A stretch of DNA of 64,000 bases from Diplodia intermedia (lineage: Eukaryota; Ascomycota; Dothideomycetes; Botryosphaeriales; Botryosphaeriaceae): contig JAKEKT010000089.1 in the NCBI GenBank assembly GCA_021495925.1, positions 93,269 through 157,268 on the forward strand. The letters run 5' to 3'. The notes beneath the pieces were generated by a model. It made no database searches and had not been told where the DNA came from. It worked only from the letters and a program-made list of their open reading frames with translations. The stretch's first letter is position 1. The number at the start of each line of letters is the position of its first letter. The position numbers and the translations under genes are program-made. Shown here one piece after another: positions 22,428 to 34,729 of the stretch.

Positions 22428-25400
22428 ATGGGCGACCGCATAGAGTTCGACATCAATGACGCCCTCAAGAACTATCTCAGCGACCCTTCTGTCATCCCCA
22501 CGCCTGAGGCGCCGGCAGACCTGCAGGACTGCGAAAACGATCCCCATTCGCTCACCGCGCCCACCGTCAATGCCGCCCTCAACCCTGTCGTCGATGCCGT
22601 CGCCGATAGTCCGGACGCCATCACGCGCAGCGAAAACTTTGACACCTTGCAGTGTTTGCTGAAGTACGCCCCGCCCGACTGCCTCTAGGGCACCGCTTTC
22701 TGACTGCTGCTCCAGGCACGCGTCCTTCCTGCCGCCCACCGCGCTCAGCAAAATCCTTGACCTCGTGACATCCGGTCTCTCCGTCGAAGCCGACGCCGTC
22801 CATGCCGACCTCGAAGCCGACGAACAAGAAACGGTCCAGCACCACAAGCAGCTGCTCGAGCTCTTCGGCTTCCTCTTGCAATGGACAATTTCCGCCGTCG
22901 AAGCCAAAGCTGCTGAGAAGCCTGCTTCGACCAGCGGTGTTGCCAAAGGTCGCAAGGGGACGAAGGCCAAATCTGGCGTCGGCAAGGACGGTCACTGGGA
23001 CTCCTCCGCCCAACTGACTACGGCAATGGACGTCATGAGCAAGGTCTTGAAGCTCAAGTTGGCCAGGATCTTCGTCACAACTTCGGAGCGTGATACTTTC
23101 ATCAGCCTCTTTACCCGTCCGGTATACCTGGTCCTCGAAAGCGAAGCAAGAGTGAAGAGCGCCACCATTCGCATGCACACGTTTAAAGTGTTGTGCATTG
23201 CCGTCAAACACCATGGTCACGCGTTTGGTACATCCCCCCGCTTCCTGCGTTTGCCAACTCCGCTGATCGTCTTGTACAGGAGCGCAGACTTCAATTATCC
23301 AGAACCTGTCGTACTTCGAGCACTTGTCCGAACCCATGGCCGAGTTCCTCCACATTCTGGCTGACCAATACGACCACCCACAGCTCACAGAAGAAGTGCT
23401 CCGGGAACTAAGCAACAAGGAGTTCAACAGCAATGATCTGAGAGGGCCAAAGTCCGTTTCCACCTTTGTGACCAAGATTTCAGAGCTCGCTCCACGCTTA
23501 GTCATCAAACAGATGACCTTGCTCGCAAAGCTCTTGGACAGCGAGTCTTACACGCTCAGATGCGCGATCATAGAGGTTTGTGGTAATTTGATTGCAATGT
23601 TGAGCAAACACGAGGATGAAGAACGCATCGAGCATACTGAGGGCCAGATTAGCGTTTTCTTCGACGTGCTCGAGGAGCGCTTTTTAGACGTGAACCCGTA
23701 CTGCAGATGCCGTGCCATCCAGGTCTACGTGAGGCTCTGCGATCTTGAGGCGAAATACCCTCAGCGGAGACAAGCCGCGGCGGAACTAGCAGCAAGAAGC
23801 CTCGAAGATAAGAGCAGCCACGTCCGGAGAAACGCCATCAAATTACTGGGAAAACTGGTGACAACCCATCCTTTCAGCGTTCTTCACGGAGGCCAACTCT
23901 CGTTTGATGACTGGAACGCACGCCTGCAGAAAGTGGATGATGAGATCAACGCTCTCAAGCCACCGGAGGAATTGCAAGAGAAAACAACGGTGGATGCCAC
24001 GGTGGATGAGAGTCTGCTGGACGACGCGACTGTGGCCGAGAACCAACCGGCGTCTGAGCCGGCTCCCATGACTGAGGACGAGAAGAGGGCCGCTGTGGAA
24101 AAGGCCATGGCCGAGGCTGCTACCGCCGATGCTTTGAACAAGCTCCAGCTGACCAGGAAATACTATCGTGACGCAATTCGGTTCGTTGAAATCATTCATG
24201 CCGCTTCAGTACTTGTTATGCAACTACTCTCTTCCAAGAACAAGAGCGAAGTTATCGAGGCTATGGACTTCTTTGGCATCATCGACGCATACAAGATCCA
24301 TACCTCCAGGGTTGGCATTCGGCGAATGCTGCGCCTTATCTGGACCAAAGGAAACAGCGACGAGGGCAAGGGTGTCCAATCACATTTGATCGACTGCTAC
24401 AAGAGCCTTTTCTTCGATGCTCCGGATTCCTTCGACACCAACACGGCCGCCAATTACGTCGCTCGAAACATGGTTAGCTTGACTTTTGGAGCCACTCCTG
24501 CAGAGCTTACATCGCTTGAACAGCTCCTGAGCACCATGATGAAGCAGGGAAACGTGAGCGAGCATGTAATTGCCAAGCTCTGGCAGATTTACGGCGCCCA
24601 GAAGAAGGGGAGGGAATTTTCGAAGAAGTCACGCCGGGGTGCCATCATTGTCCTCGGCATGCTCGCACTTGCCGATCCTAACATCATCGTCAAGGAAATG
24701 GAAACGTGCTTACGCATAGGCTTGGGCGAGCTCGGCCGGCGAGACCTTGGGCTTGCTCGATACACGTGCGTGGCTCTAAGACGCATCAATGCCGCTGAAA
24801 AGGCAAGCAAAGGCACCGTGTCTGCGGCATCTGCCAAGTTGCCCAACGACCACGCCATCTTGGTTCGCTTGGCCGCTACGATGGATATTGTTGCGGACAG
24901 CTACGAGTGGTTCGGTGTCGCGGAGCAGGCTTTGGATGCAATCTATGCTCTCTCAAAGCATCCGGACACTCTCTGCTCTGAGATTGTCAGGAGAAAGACC
25001 AAGAGTGTCTTTGCGCCGCAGGGAAGAAGACCCGACACAGCCAGTTCGCACAAAACAGATCCAGACAGGATGGAGGTCGAAGAACGGCCAACCAGCCGCG
25101 ATTCGCAGCACAGCTCCCACAACGGTGATAAGCCACAAAATGCCGCTCTTGCCTTGTCGCAACTGCTGTTCATCGTTGGGCATGTAGCAATCAAACAGAT
25201 TGTTCACTTGGAGCTTTGCGAACAGGACTTTAAGAGAAGAAAGGCTGAAAAGGAGAGAGCCAGTGGCGGTGACAAACGGAAGTCGGCGGGGCCCAATCCA
25301 TCACCGGCGAAGAAAGGTGCAAAAAGAGCTTCTGCGGCGCAGGAGGAGCAGGACGAACTCGACCTCATGGCAGGCACGACCGAAGACGATTTCACAGAAG

Positions 25401-26238
25401 CTCTTGCGCACATCCGGGAGCGGGAGCTACTCTACGGGCCGCAATCACTTCTCTCAAGCTTCGGGCCGCTTGTGGCAGAGGTGTGCGCAAACAATACGAC
25501 TTACGCAGACAGCATGCTGCAGTCACAGGCGGCTCTTTGCCTGGCCAAACTGATGTGTGTTAGCTCGGAGTACTGCGAGAAGAACCTTGGTCTTCTCCTT
25601 ACAATCCTGGAACGCAGCAAGGACCCCGTGGTGCGCAGCAACCTGGTAGTCGCCCTTGGTGACATGGCAGTCTGCTTCAACCACCTGATTGACGAGAATA
25701 CGGACTTTTTGTATCGTCGTCTGAACGATCAGGAGGCATCTGTGAAGCGAACTTGTCTGATGACGTTGACTTTCCTAATCCTTGCGGGGCAAGTCAAGGT
25801 CAAGGGCCAACTTAGCGAGATGGCAAAGTGCCTGGAGGACGACGACAAGAAGATTGCCGACATGTCGCGCATGTTCTTCAGTGAGCTTGCTACCAAGGAC
25901 AATGCGGTTTACAACCAGTTTGTGGACATGTTCAGCGTGCTCAGCGCGGATCCATCACTCGACGAAGAGTCCTTCCGGCGCATCATCAAGTTCCTCGCTG
26001 GCTTCATTGAAAAGGTAAGGTCTAGTCCTCGCTGCTGCACATCTGAAGCGCTAACACGGCGACATAGGACAAGCATGCAAAACAGCTTTCGGTCAAGCTT
26101 GCGGCGCGTTTGTCGAGGTGCGAGAACCAGAGACAATGGAATGACGTGGCTTTCACCTTGGGGCTGCTTCAACACAAAGACGAAGAGATCCAGAAGCAAG
26201 TCACGGAAGGGTTCAAGGTGGTGCAGGCTGCGGGGTAG
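22428..26238 (+). CDS. Condensin complex subunit 1 (Cnd1/Ycs4/CAP-D2)
   Basis: Encodes 1217 residues in four exons: 22428-22663, 22716-23227, 23280-26014 and 26068-26238. This HEAT-repeat subunit of condensin loads on mitotic chromosomes and is needed for their compaction and segregation. The sequence starts MGDRIEFDINDALKNYL. It has the N-terminal region with QLLELFGFLLQW, then HEAT repeats with PYCRCRAIQVYVRL and SSHVRRNAIKLLGKL, typical of CAP-D2 (the conserved LFDVNPYCRSR-like block). Near residues 950-1100 lies the Cnd1 signature region NNTTYADSMLQSQAALCLAKLMCVSSEYC and DPVVRSNLVVALGDMAVCFNHLID. The C-terminus ends KHAKQLSVKLAARL...VTEGFKVVQAAG. Length is normal for the family. Confidence 0.95.
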
Positions 26239-26461
26239 AAGCATGGCCACCAGCCGCGAGAATGATGGCGTGAGATTCCTTCTCGACGAGAGGCGTTATG
26301 GGCAGGGAGATAGATTCACGGCATGCAGGGGTGCGGGCCTTCGAATAGTCCGGTTTGGGGGCGTTTGGGCACGGGCGGTTGATTGCTCTTACGCTTTAAG
26401 CCTCGCAGGATGATATGAATGATTGGTTGCTATCATGATGCTCGACTCCTCCGAAGGCGCT

Positions 26462-27085
26462 TCAGAACGACAGCCCAGAGCCTTCCTGGCCCGCGGTGGC
26501 TTGGAGCGGGTGGTCGAAGGGCTGCGGGCGCTTGAGGCCGGTGCCCTCCTTGAGGTACAGGACCAGACGGAAGGCAGTGTTGCCGTTGAGGTAGTACCTG
26601 TGGAGGCGCTTGCTGCGCAGGAAGCCGAGGCGCTCGTACAGGCGCAGTGAAGCGGCGTTGTCAGTCTCGGTCTCAAGCACAATCTCGTCGGCGTCACGCG
26701 CAGCCATGGCGTCGATGGCCAGCTTGACCAGCTTGCTCGCAATGCCCTGGCCGCGGTAGGGCTCCTGGACGGCGAGCATGGCGATGTAGCCGCGGAAAGT
26801 GCCGCTGCGGTGGGGCTCGAGTTTGGAGACAACGACGCCGACGAGGCTGGAGTCATCATCCAGGGCCTACGCGGGTTAGCAGCGGATACAGCGCGGCAGC
26901 AGGTGGGTGCAAGTGACCATGTAGCAGAGATGGCCCCATTGGTAGAGGAAGTAGCGATAGACGTAGATGCTGTAGGGTTCGGAGAGGTCCTTGGAAATCA
27001 GCTGGCGGATGGCGGGCAGATACTGCTCCTCGTCGAGGCCGTCATATTGGACGTAGCGCAGAGCGTCGGGCTTGGACGGGGGCAT
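26462..27085 (-). CDS. N-alpha-acetyltransferase 30 (NatC catalytic subunit, Mak3-like)
   Basis: Encodes 190 residues in two exons (27085-26918, 26866-26462), phase 0. NatC acetylates nascent proteins starting Met-hydrophobic (Leu, Ile, Phe). The GNAT fold is complete: RYVQYDGLDEEQYLPAI, LSEPYSIYVYRYFLYQW, then LVGVVVSKLEPHRSGTFRGYIAMLAV, the acetyl-CoA loop YRGQGIASKL, EIVLETETDN, ASLRLYERLGFLRSKRLHRYYLNG, AFRLVLYLK, which follows Mak3/Naa30 closely. The 51-base intron starts with an unusual GTCACT donor, has a CTAAC branch and ends GCGTAG. The gene is convergent with condensin subunit 1 and divergent from PDAT, with 197 bases between starts. Confidence 0.92.
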
Positions 27086-27282
27086 GGGCTTCGCGGGGGT
27101 GGAGGGAGGAGGGTGTGCACGGCATGTGCGCTGGCGGGCGGCGCTTCCATGTGACGGAATGGTTTCGCCGCTGCAGCCACCCCGCTGCCCGAGCGCCGCT
27201 AGCTCCAGCTCCGAGCACTTCCATTGTACATGCATCTTCAGTCTCTCGTCCTTCCCAACGCCGCTCACCTCTCCCCTCGGCC

Positions 27283-29330
27283 ATGTCCTTTCTTCGTCGC
27301 CGCCTTGCCGGCGACGCGACTGCCTCGTCCTCCGAGCCGTCGCGCGAGCCGACCCCCGACCCGACCCAGGACAACCAGTACCGCGTCGTGCCGGCCGAGA
27401 AGCTGCACCAGCTCTCTGTCGCCCGCGAAAAGGCCCGCCAGAGCGCCCGCGGCAGCAAGAGATGGAACCTGTTCGTCCTGGGCCTGGGTGGCGTCATCGG
27501 CATTATCGGCGCCGGCTGGTTCGCCCAGAACAACGACATGATTGACCTGCCCGCCATCGCAGACATCAACCTCGAATCCATTGCCGACATGCTTCCCGCG
27601 GGCCTGCTGCAGGATGCACGGGACTTGCAAGTAAGCTTCCAAGTTGGTAGCGCCTTGCCCTTTTACCCTGCTTTGTCTGCCGTCTCGAGCAGTGCCTGTG
27701 TTGACCGTTGCCGCCTGCCTGCAGAGACATGAGCGCGAAGCCGTTGCCTACGATTCCTTCGCCGTTGGTCTGCACGCCCGCTCCCAGGGCATCGAAGCCA
27801 CGCATCCTGTCATCATGATCCCCGGCGTCATCTCCACTGGCCTGGAGAGCTGGAGTACCGTTGAGGATTCACGCCAGTACTTCCGCAAGCGCCTATGGGG
27901 CAGTTGGAGCATGATGCGTGCCCTGGTCATGGACAAGGCTGGCTGGAAGAAGCACATCATGCTGGACAAGAACTCCGGCCTGGATCCTCCGGGGGGCATA
28001 AAGCTGCGTGCTGCCCAGGGCTTCGATGCCACCGACTTTTTTATTACCGGTTATTGGATCTGGAACAAAATACTCGAAAACCTGGCTACCATCGGCTATG
28101 ATCCCACAAACGCCTTTACGGCTGCCTACGACTGGCGCCTTTCGTACGGAAACTTCGAAGTACGCGACCAGTACTTCACCCGGCTGAAGACTCATATCGA
28201 AACTGCCGTGCGCATCTCTAACAAGAAGGTTGTGCTGCTCTCTCACAGCATGGGCTCCCAGGTCCTTTATTACTTCCTCCACTGGGTCGAGGCTGATGGC
28301 TACGGAAATGGCGGCCCTGGTTGGGTCGATGCCTTTATCGATTCCTGGATCAACATTAGTGGCTGCATGCTCGGCACTCCCAAGGGCCTGCCTGCCGTTC
28401 TGTCCGGCGAGATGAAGGACACGGCACAGCTCAACGCCTTTGCAGTCTACGGCCTCGAGAAGTTCCTAAGCCGGGCTGAGCGTGCTGAGATCTTCAGGGC
28501 CATGCCCGGCATCAGCAGCATGCTGCCCATGGGTGGTGATGCTGTGTGGGGGAATCACACTTGGGCTCCTGACGACACCCCGGACCAAAAGCACAGTTAC
28601 GGGTCATTCATGAAGTTCAGAAACAACAACTCGTCCGCAACCGCGCGCAACCTGACGGTTTCACAAGCTCTCCCTTATCTTTTTGGCCAGAGCGACGAAT
28701 GGTACAGCACGCAGATATTGAGCAGCTACTCGTACGGCCTGGCACAGTCAAAAGAGGAGGTGGAGGCCAACCAAATAATCCCCTCCAAGTGGGTGAACCC
28801 CCTGGAGACTCGCCTGCCGCTCGCTCCAAATCTGAAGATCTACTGTTTCTATGGTGTGGGCAAACCCACCGAGCGAGCGTACTTCTATCAAGCAGATCTG
28901 GACCCTCTCTCCGCCATCAACGTGACAATTGATACCACTTACAGTGAAAACGAGGCCGATCGTGGTGTCGTCACGGGCGAGGGTGACGGCACTGTCAGCA
29001 TTCTCAGTACTGGCTACATGTGCACCAAAGGGTGGAAAATGAAGAGGTACAACCCTGCCGGCGTCAAGGTCACGACGTATGAGATGCCTCATGAACCCGA
29101 CAGATTCTCACCTCGTGGCGGTCCCAATACTGGTGAGTGACCTCAAGATACTGCACAGCGGAAGAGACTGACACGAGGAAGGCGACCATGTTGATATCCT
29201 CGGTCGAGCGTCTCTCAATGACCTCATCCTGAAAGTTGCCGGCGGGAAAGGCGATCTCATCGAAGAAAACATAGTCTCCAATATTGTGGACTATGCCGAA
29301 AAGGTCCGGATCTGGGACGATGAGGAATAA
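27283..29330 (+). CDS. Phospholipid:diacylglycerol acyltransferase (PDAT, Lro1-like)
   Basis: Encodes 634 residues in three exons: 27283-27630, 27725-29132 and 29182-29330. PDAT moves an acyl chain from phospholipid to diacylglycerol to make triacylglycerol at the endoplasmic reticulum. The N-terminus is cytosolic and basic, followed by one membrane anchor (NLFVLGLGGVIGIIGAGWFA, near residues 63-83). The lumenal LCAT-type hydrolase domain then has HPVIMIPGVISTGLESW, the lid region WGSWSMMRALVMDKAGWKKHI, the nucleophile elbow HSMGSQ (Ser about residue 291), GEGDGTVS with the catalytic Asp, and the catalytic His in DHVDILGR, encoded by exon 3. All triad residues are present, so the enzyme should be active. 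Confidence 0.95.
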
Positions 29331-29519
29331 CGGTGGAAGACCAAGAGATTTAGAATCTCACCTAGACGATGCGATGCATAACGAGGCGTTTCACTTGTGG
29401 TGTATTTGCCGATACTCCCTTGATACCACTAGATTTATCTCCATGAACTACATGCATTCTTGTTCTGCCCGGTGGCCTTTTAGGGTGTGAGGTACTCATG
29501 CATGGCACATTTGCCCCCA

Positions 29520-31311
29520 TCAACGAGTTTTCTGTAGCTTCCACTCGACTTTGCGGCCCTCTTCTCCTGCTAGCCATTGCTTCTTCTTCCCCATCTTTTC
29601 GACTCTTGCAATCGCGTCTTCCAAATAGTCTGTATAGAAGTCTTCGGAGACGGAGACCACCAGCGTGATCCTGTCATCCCGGATGGACGAAGAGTCGTGT
29701 TTCAGGAGGATCCTCTTCTCTGCGTCGGTGGACATACCAGCAGGGTATGCAGTGCCAAAGACAGCGGCCACACGCCCCAGGTAGCGCAACCACCACCGCT
29801 TATCAGCCTCGACAAGCTGCATTAGGCGATCGTACTGCTGACCGTTCGCCGGATCAAGGTCTTTCCTGCCGCCATGACGCTCGCACAGTGCGATAGCCAG
29901 ATGCGCGCGGTCCGCATGGCTCAAGCCGTGCGCCCCGGCCAAGTCGCCCGTGACGGGATACTGCAAGGCTGCGGCAGCTCTTATGTCTTTACTTAGCGAG
30001 GAATGCTCGTACATGACGTTTGCAAGCGCGAACGGGAGGTTGACGAGATCGGGGCCGTTGGAGCTTTCGATGGCGGCCGCCAGCATGTCGCCCATGGCAC
30101 TGGCGGGACCCCGTTGGGCCCGATGTTTGGGTGCGAGCTGCCGTGTAGCCACCAGCAGCGGTCTCTGAGCACGTAGACGCGGCTCCAGCTCCGAGAACAG
30201 GCGACCTTCGCGCACGCCGCCCTGGCAGAAGTAGACGCTGCCGATGGCGGGCAAAGCCTCGGCGACGCAAGCCACCAGGTTAGCGACGGCCGGGATCTGA
30301 GAGACGCGGCGCTTGGACACGCGATGCATGGTCAGTGGTTCCTGCTGCTCGGATGCGGCGGAAAGGACGGCGACAATAGCAGCTGTGTTGTGGAACGTGA
30401 CGGCGGGCACGCAGAAGCCGTTGATGATGGGAATTGGGTAAGGCCGCACGCCGGGGTGCTGGTCCATCAACGCGAACCCCCAGCCCCGGAAGCCTCCGCC
30501 TGAGAGGTACAGGTTGAAGGAACCATCTGCGCCAAGAGATGTCAGCTCTGCCGGGAGCTTGAGGCTACTATACGCTGCCGAAAGGTTGGCGAGCATCTCG
30601 TCCTACGCCAGCATCAGCAGTTGATCTAGTCGGCGCAATGCGCAGTATGCTACCCTACTCGGCGGGTTCTTGGTCAGAGCTGCAGCGCCATAGGGCAGGC
30701 TGACGGCCGCTTCCGACGTGCGCACTTGGCCGTTCTCGGTGTAGATCCAGGAGAGCTGGGTGCTCCCTCCTCCTAGATCCATACACAGGCCACGCACCTC
30801 GTCAAAGCTGCTTGCAATGCCATGGGCGCCCAAGATCCCCTCTTCCTCTTTGCTCAGAAGCGTCACCTCCCAGCCGGTGGCGGCGCGGAGTTGTCGCATA
30901 AACTCGTGCGAGTTGGGGGCGGTGCGAGTGGCCTCGGTGGCCAGGACTCGGATGCGGTCCTGCTCGACGCCAACATCTTGACAAACCGTCTTGAAGCGCC
31001 GGAACGCGGCGACTACCTGCTGCATGGTTTCGGGGGGGATGGGCACCCTCTGGCCGTCCCTCCATTGAGCATCGTATAAGGAGACACCGAGACGCTCAGA
31101 GAAGACGGTGGGCAGGCAGCGGGCAAGTTCTGGCGAGACATCTGTGATGGAGAAGCGGATGCCATTGCTGCGTAGAGCACGGGTTTAGCGAGAGGCGCTG
31201 CCATTTTGGAGCTTCTGTGTGGATGGATGGACGGCCTTGGCCGGGACGATGGGTGGGAGCGCAAAGGTATGATTACCTTCCCATGTCTACGAGGGCCTCG
31301 TATGGAGCCAT
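29520..31311 (-). CDS. Rtg2-like retrograde regulator (Ppx/GppA phosphatase fold)
   Basis: Encodes 543 residues in three exons: 31311-31277, 31167-30654 and 30602-29520. Rtg2 senses mitochondrial dysfunction and relays it to Rtg1/Rtg3-type transcription in yeast; in filamentous fungi the role is less defined. The family belongs to the exopolyphosphatase/guanosine pentaphosphatase ASKHA superfamily. Evidence: VDMGSNGIRFSITD (phosphate-binding loop, formed across the first splice), RVLATEATRTAPN, LLSKEEEGILGAHGI, LCMDLGGGSTQLSW (second nucleotide loop), SLPYGAAALTK, LYLSGGGFRGWGF. The 35-base first exon and the 109-base intron make the N-terminus easy to miss. The exon 2/3 junction (donor GTAGCA, acceptor GCGTAG) is chosen because it keeps phase; the residues around it (NPPSR) are poorly conserved. 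Confidence 0.9.
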
Positions 31312-32332
31312 GTTGAGCGATGGCAGGGTGGACACCAGGACGGCGAGAAGCAGCGAGGTTGGGTGGAAGAGGCCGAGCGTGCGATGGCGCGCGCAGATCA
31401 TCAGGGTCTGCCCGCACTAGTGCCGATCAGGAAGCTTGTTGTTCATCGCTCTACATCATGTCGGTGCAGCTCGCAGCAGCGGTCGGAGCGTTGGCATGGA
31501 CCTGCACGGCCGATGGGTGAGAACTAGCGGGCACTCCTGCAAACAGGGCCACCGCCCCTGGCTCTGTTCCACCCCTCGGCGAACCGATCTCATAGCACCG
31601 CTCCAATTTATCAGATGTCAGTGCAGTGCGGATCATCCAACTGATGACCCGGCTCGTGTTTGCCCAGATCACGTAGTAAGCCTGTAAGGTGCTGGCCAAG
31701 GGGGCGCTCAATCTTGGAAGCCATCCATTGTATCTCCTGACGAATACCAAAATGGAAATACCGGCCATCTGTCGCGCGTTCTACTGCATGCGGTTGAGCA
31801 TGTGCTGCCCCCAGCTTTATATTCGTGCCGCTCTCTGCATATGCACGCGTTTGTAAATATATCCCTATGCGGCCTTATTCTCCCACGGTGCCTCCTCACC
31901 GGTGCAATCCTGCTTTCTTACAGCTCACGTCGCACGCCGATTTCTACAGGTACTGTCCGCCTGGGTACGCGGAGAAAGTGTCTGGATAAGATGGAATGCA
32001 TAGGCCATGAGAAGGGGTTTTGCAGAGCAAGTCTCCATGTTCGTATTACAGTCTGTCCAGAAGAAAATTTCCGGTTATTTGTAGGAACACAGTGCCTGAG
32101 GATACCCGCCATAGTGCAACAAAGGCAGGTTGCGAGATTTTGACATTTTCCTTCCCAATCGTAGACCACATGACAATAGAAATTAACGATGCACAGCTTT
32201 CGCCGCGCCATCGATGCAAGACGGTTTGAAGCTAAGAAGTGGCCGACCGGATACTAAGCCCCAGGAAATGGAGAGGCCCGTTATGCCACCGCGCCGACGC
32301 CAGGACGAAAGAAGACAAGGACGGCAAGCTTC
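31312..32332. other. Intergenic, no supported gene
   Basis: About 1 kb between the Rtg2 start and the 3' end of the GPI-anchored protein gene. Composition is more balanced around 31700-32200. No frame with a recognisable motif. Confidence 0.45.
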
Positions 32333-32955
32333 TTACAAGACGTAAGCAGCGAAGCCAAGAAGAGCGGCCAGGCCAGCGCCGGAGGCGGCGATGTGGTTGG
32401 CAGCACCGGTCTGCGTGCTGGAAGCCGAGGCGCCGGCAGCGCCAGATGCAGAGGCCGAGGCGCCGGCAGTGGTCGAGAGTACCGGCTTGCTGATGCTGAT
32501 GGTGCCGTTGGTGCTGTTGCCACCGGTGGGGTAGGGAGCGGAGGAGCTCGAGGAGATGACGGGCATCTTGTTGGCCGAGGGAGTAGTAGGGTGGGGGGTG
32601 GCTGCATAAGGAGTGCCGGCAACTTGCTTGGTGACAGTGCAGCCACCGGCGCAGTCGGTGATGGTCAAGGTCGTTGCGGAGGAGACGGTGTAACTGGGGA
32701 AGATGTCAACAGGGCGGGTTTCACAGCATCACTGGCAGGAGAACTTACGTCTTGCCGGCCTGGGTGAAGGAGGTGGCGTAAGGGCAGTAGGTGGTGTACT
32801 CGCTGACGACTGGAAGGCTGGGTTAGCAGGATGCTATCGACGGGGCCCTCGAGAGCAGACATACCCTCAGTGACGTAGACATCACCGGTGGAGTTTCCGG
32901 CAGCCTGGGCGCCGGCGGCGAGGGCGGCGGCAGCAGCAACGGCGGAGAAACGCAT
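32333..32955 (-). CDS. GPI-anchored cell-wall protein (Sed1/CCG-6-like)
   Basis: Encodes 170 residues in three exons: 32955-32865, 32809-32749 and 32693-32333, with two 55-base introns. The N-terminal signal peptide is MRFSAVAAAAALAAGAQA. The short core has a pattern common to fungal wall proteins: VVSEYTTYCPYATSFTQAGKT, then YTVSSATTLTITDC with paired cysteines (GGCTV). It is followed by a Ser/Thr/Pro/Ala-rich, probably O-glycosylated, stretch and a hydrophobic C-terminus (GAGLAALLGFAAYVL) preceded by small residues, typical of a GPI attachment signal. The product should be a surface or wall structural protein. Assignment to Sed1/CCG-6-like proteins rests on the TTYCP and TITDC motifs. Confidence 0.8.
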
Positions 32956-34096
32956 TATGAAGGCTTTGGATCTAAGGCGTCGGCGGGAGGGATGCAAAAG
33001 AGTGTACTCGGTGACGACCGGTTGCGGTTAAGTGAAGAGAGCGAGAGTGGGTGGGGAGGGAGAAGTGCGGTAGGCAGACAGCAAGCATCTTTATAGGAAG
33101 CATGGCGTTTGGCACCATCTGGGCTGGCCGTTGTGCGGGACGGCAATCTTGAGGCTGGCGGCGTCAGTGCTGAGGAGCACGGGTTGGCCGAAACAGGTAA
33201 AGGGGGCGGTCGGGGGTAGGGCGGCGGAAGAGTCTGGCCAGACGGCGAAGAAGCGAGATTAAACGGCAGAAGCTGGGGCAGAGGCGCAGGCGGGCCGTGA
33301 TGTGCGCGGCCGTTCCCCTGGCGCTTGACTCGCCCGATTCTAGCGCGCAGCGGCTGTCTTGCGCGTCAGGCACCCGGCCACGCATGCGGCGTCCACAGCC
33401 GGCTCGTGCTGGTCGAACGCGTCAATAAAGCATAGGCTCTGGCGCCCGCTGCTGCAAAAATAGACGCGGATCGAGATGCGGTGGCCCGGCGGCGCAAGGG
33501 CGGTGTTCCTGCAGCGCTGAAGGAAGCGCGTGGTTCAGTTCAGTCCAGCTGCAAAGGAGTCGTTGTTTGTGGCGGGGATTGCATGTTGCTGCGCATCAGC
33601 CACGTTGTTTCACTCGCCGCATGAACGCCTGGCCTTCCGTCGAGTCCGGCAGGAGCCACGGCGCCGAGGGGACTCCCGGCGGGCCCGAGAGAAGATGCGC
33701 TGCGCTGGGCAGCCAGCATGGCCGTGGTGGGCGCCACATGAGGCGCCAAGCGGCGGAAACGAAAACCTCAGCAGCCCCAAGACATCGCATCCTCCACACC
33801 GCACGCCTCTCTGTTCTCCGCCGCCGCCCGGCCTTGCTTCGCGCCGGCGGTGCTTGTCCACGCGGCTCTGCTCTATTTTTGCAACACGCCCAATTCCGCT
33901 TCGCGCCTCAGGCGTCGCAGGGCCCGCCGAAATTTACAGTCAAGATCGGCACAGGAGACGCTCCCTCCCCTGGCCTCGGCCCGTCGCGACAATCTGCTAA
34001 ACGTGTTTCCATTGTCCCAGTCCTTGGTGTCCTCCGCGCTGCCTGGTGCTTCGCTCTGCTGCTGCTTGACGGCCCTTCCCTTTCTTCACCCTCCAC
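32956..34096. promoter_or_regulatory. Divergent intergenic region, no supported gene
   Basis: Sits between the leftward wall-protein gene and the rightward SET-domain gene. Overlapping frames (up to 208 codons) lack motifs. The first 150 bases are GA-rich on the plus strand, that is pyrimidine-rich upstream of the wall-protein start. Confidence 0.45.
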
Positions 34097-34729
34097 ATGG
34101 CTCCGCCCAAGTCTGGCCCTCCCAAGGGCTGGCTGCCTGCCATCACCTACATCGTCGCCCCGCTTTACTCCAGAGCGTGCACGCCAGATGTAATCAATCA
34201 GCTTCACACAGCGCCCCCGCTAGCAACCGCCGCCCGGCCCCCGCCTGCGCCGTCGCCCCTGGTCCGCATCACCAAGATCACTGACCCATTACATCCCGCG
34301 CATCGCCAGCACGGCCTCTTCGCCTCCCAGCATCTCGCCCCCGATACCTTTGTTATCTTGTATTTGGGCCTTGTCCACACCCGCACAGACGCCGATCCCG
34401 CATCTGACTATGACCTGTCCCTGGACCGTGAGCTGGGAATCGGCGTTGACGCCACGCGCATCGGCAACGAGGCCCGCTTCATCAACGACTATCGTGGCGT
34501 AGGCCCACCCGGACCCAATGCCGAGTTCCGCGAGATGTGGGTGGACGTCGGTGGAAGCCGCTTGGAGAAACGTATGGGCGTCTTCGTCCTGAGCGCAGGA
34601 AAGAGCCGAAAGAGATCCAAGGGTATTGCCAAAGGCGAGGAGATACTGGTGAGCTACGGAAAGGGCTTTTGGAGTGAACGGCGGAAAGAGCAGGAGGGCG
34701 AACACGAGGCGTCGACAGCACGCCAATGA
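34097..34729 (+). CDS. Small SET-domain protein, putative lysine methyltransferase
   Basis: Encodes 210 residues in one exon. The core resembles a compact SET domain: LVRITKITDPLHPAHRQHGLFA (start of the fold), APDTFVILYLGLVH, DYDLSLDRELGIGVDATRIGNEARFINDYRG, EMWVDVGG, MGVFVLSAGKSRK, then KGEEILVSYGKGFW. The NEARFINDYRG and GEEILVSYGKGFW blocks correspond to the NxxRFxNH/D and GEElxxxYG motifs that bind S-adenosylmethionine and form the pseudoknot. Here NDYRG has Asp where histone methyltransferases usually have His, as in several small fungal SET proteins. No pre- or post-SET cysteines are present, so the substrate may be non-histone. Single-exon and short; complete from ATG to stop. Confidence 0.8.
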   Translation: MAPPKSGPPKGWLPAITYIVAPLYSRACTPDVINQLHTAPPLATAARPPPAPSPLVRITKITDPLHPAHRQHGLFASQHLAPDTFVILYLGLVHTRTDADPASDYDLSLDRELGIGVDATRIGNEARFINDYRGVGPPGPNAEFREMWVDVGGSRLEKRMGVFVLSAGKSRKRSKGIAKGEEILVSYGKGFWSERRKEQEGEHEASTARQ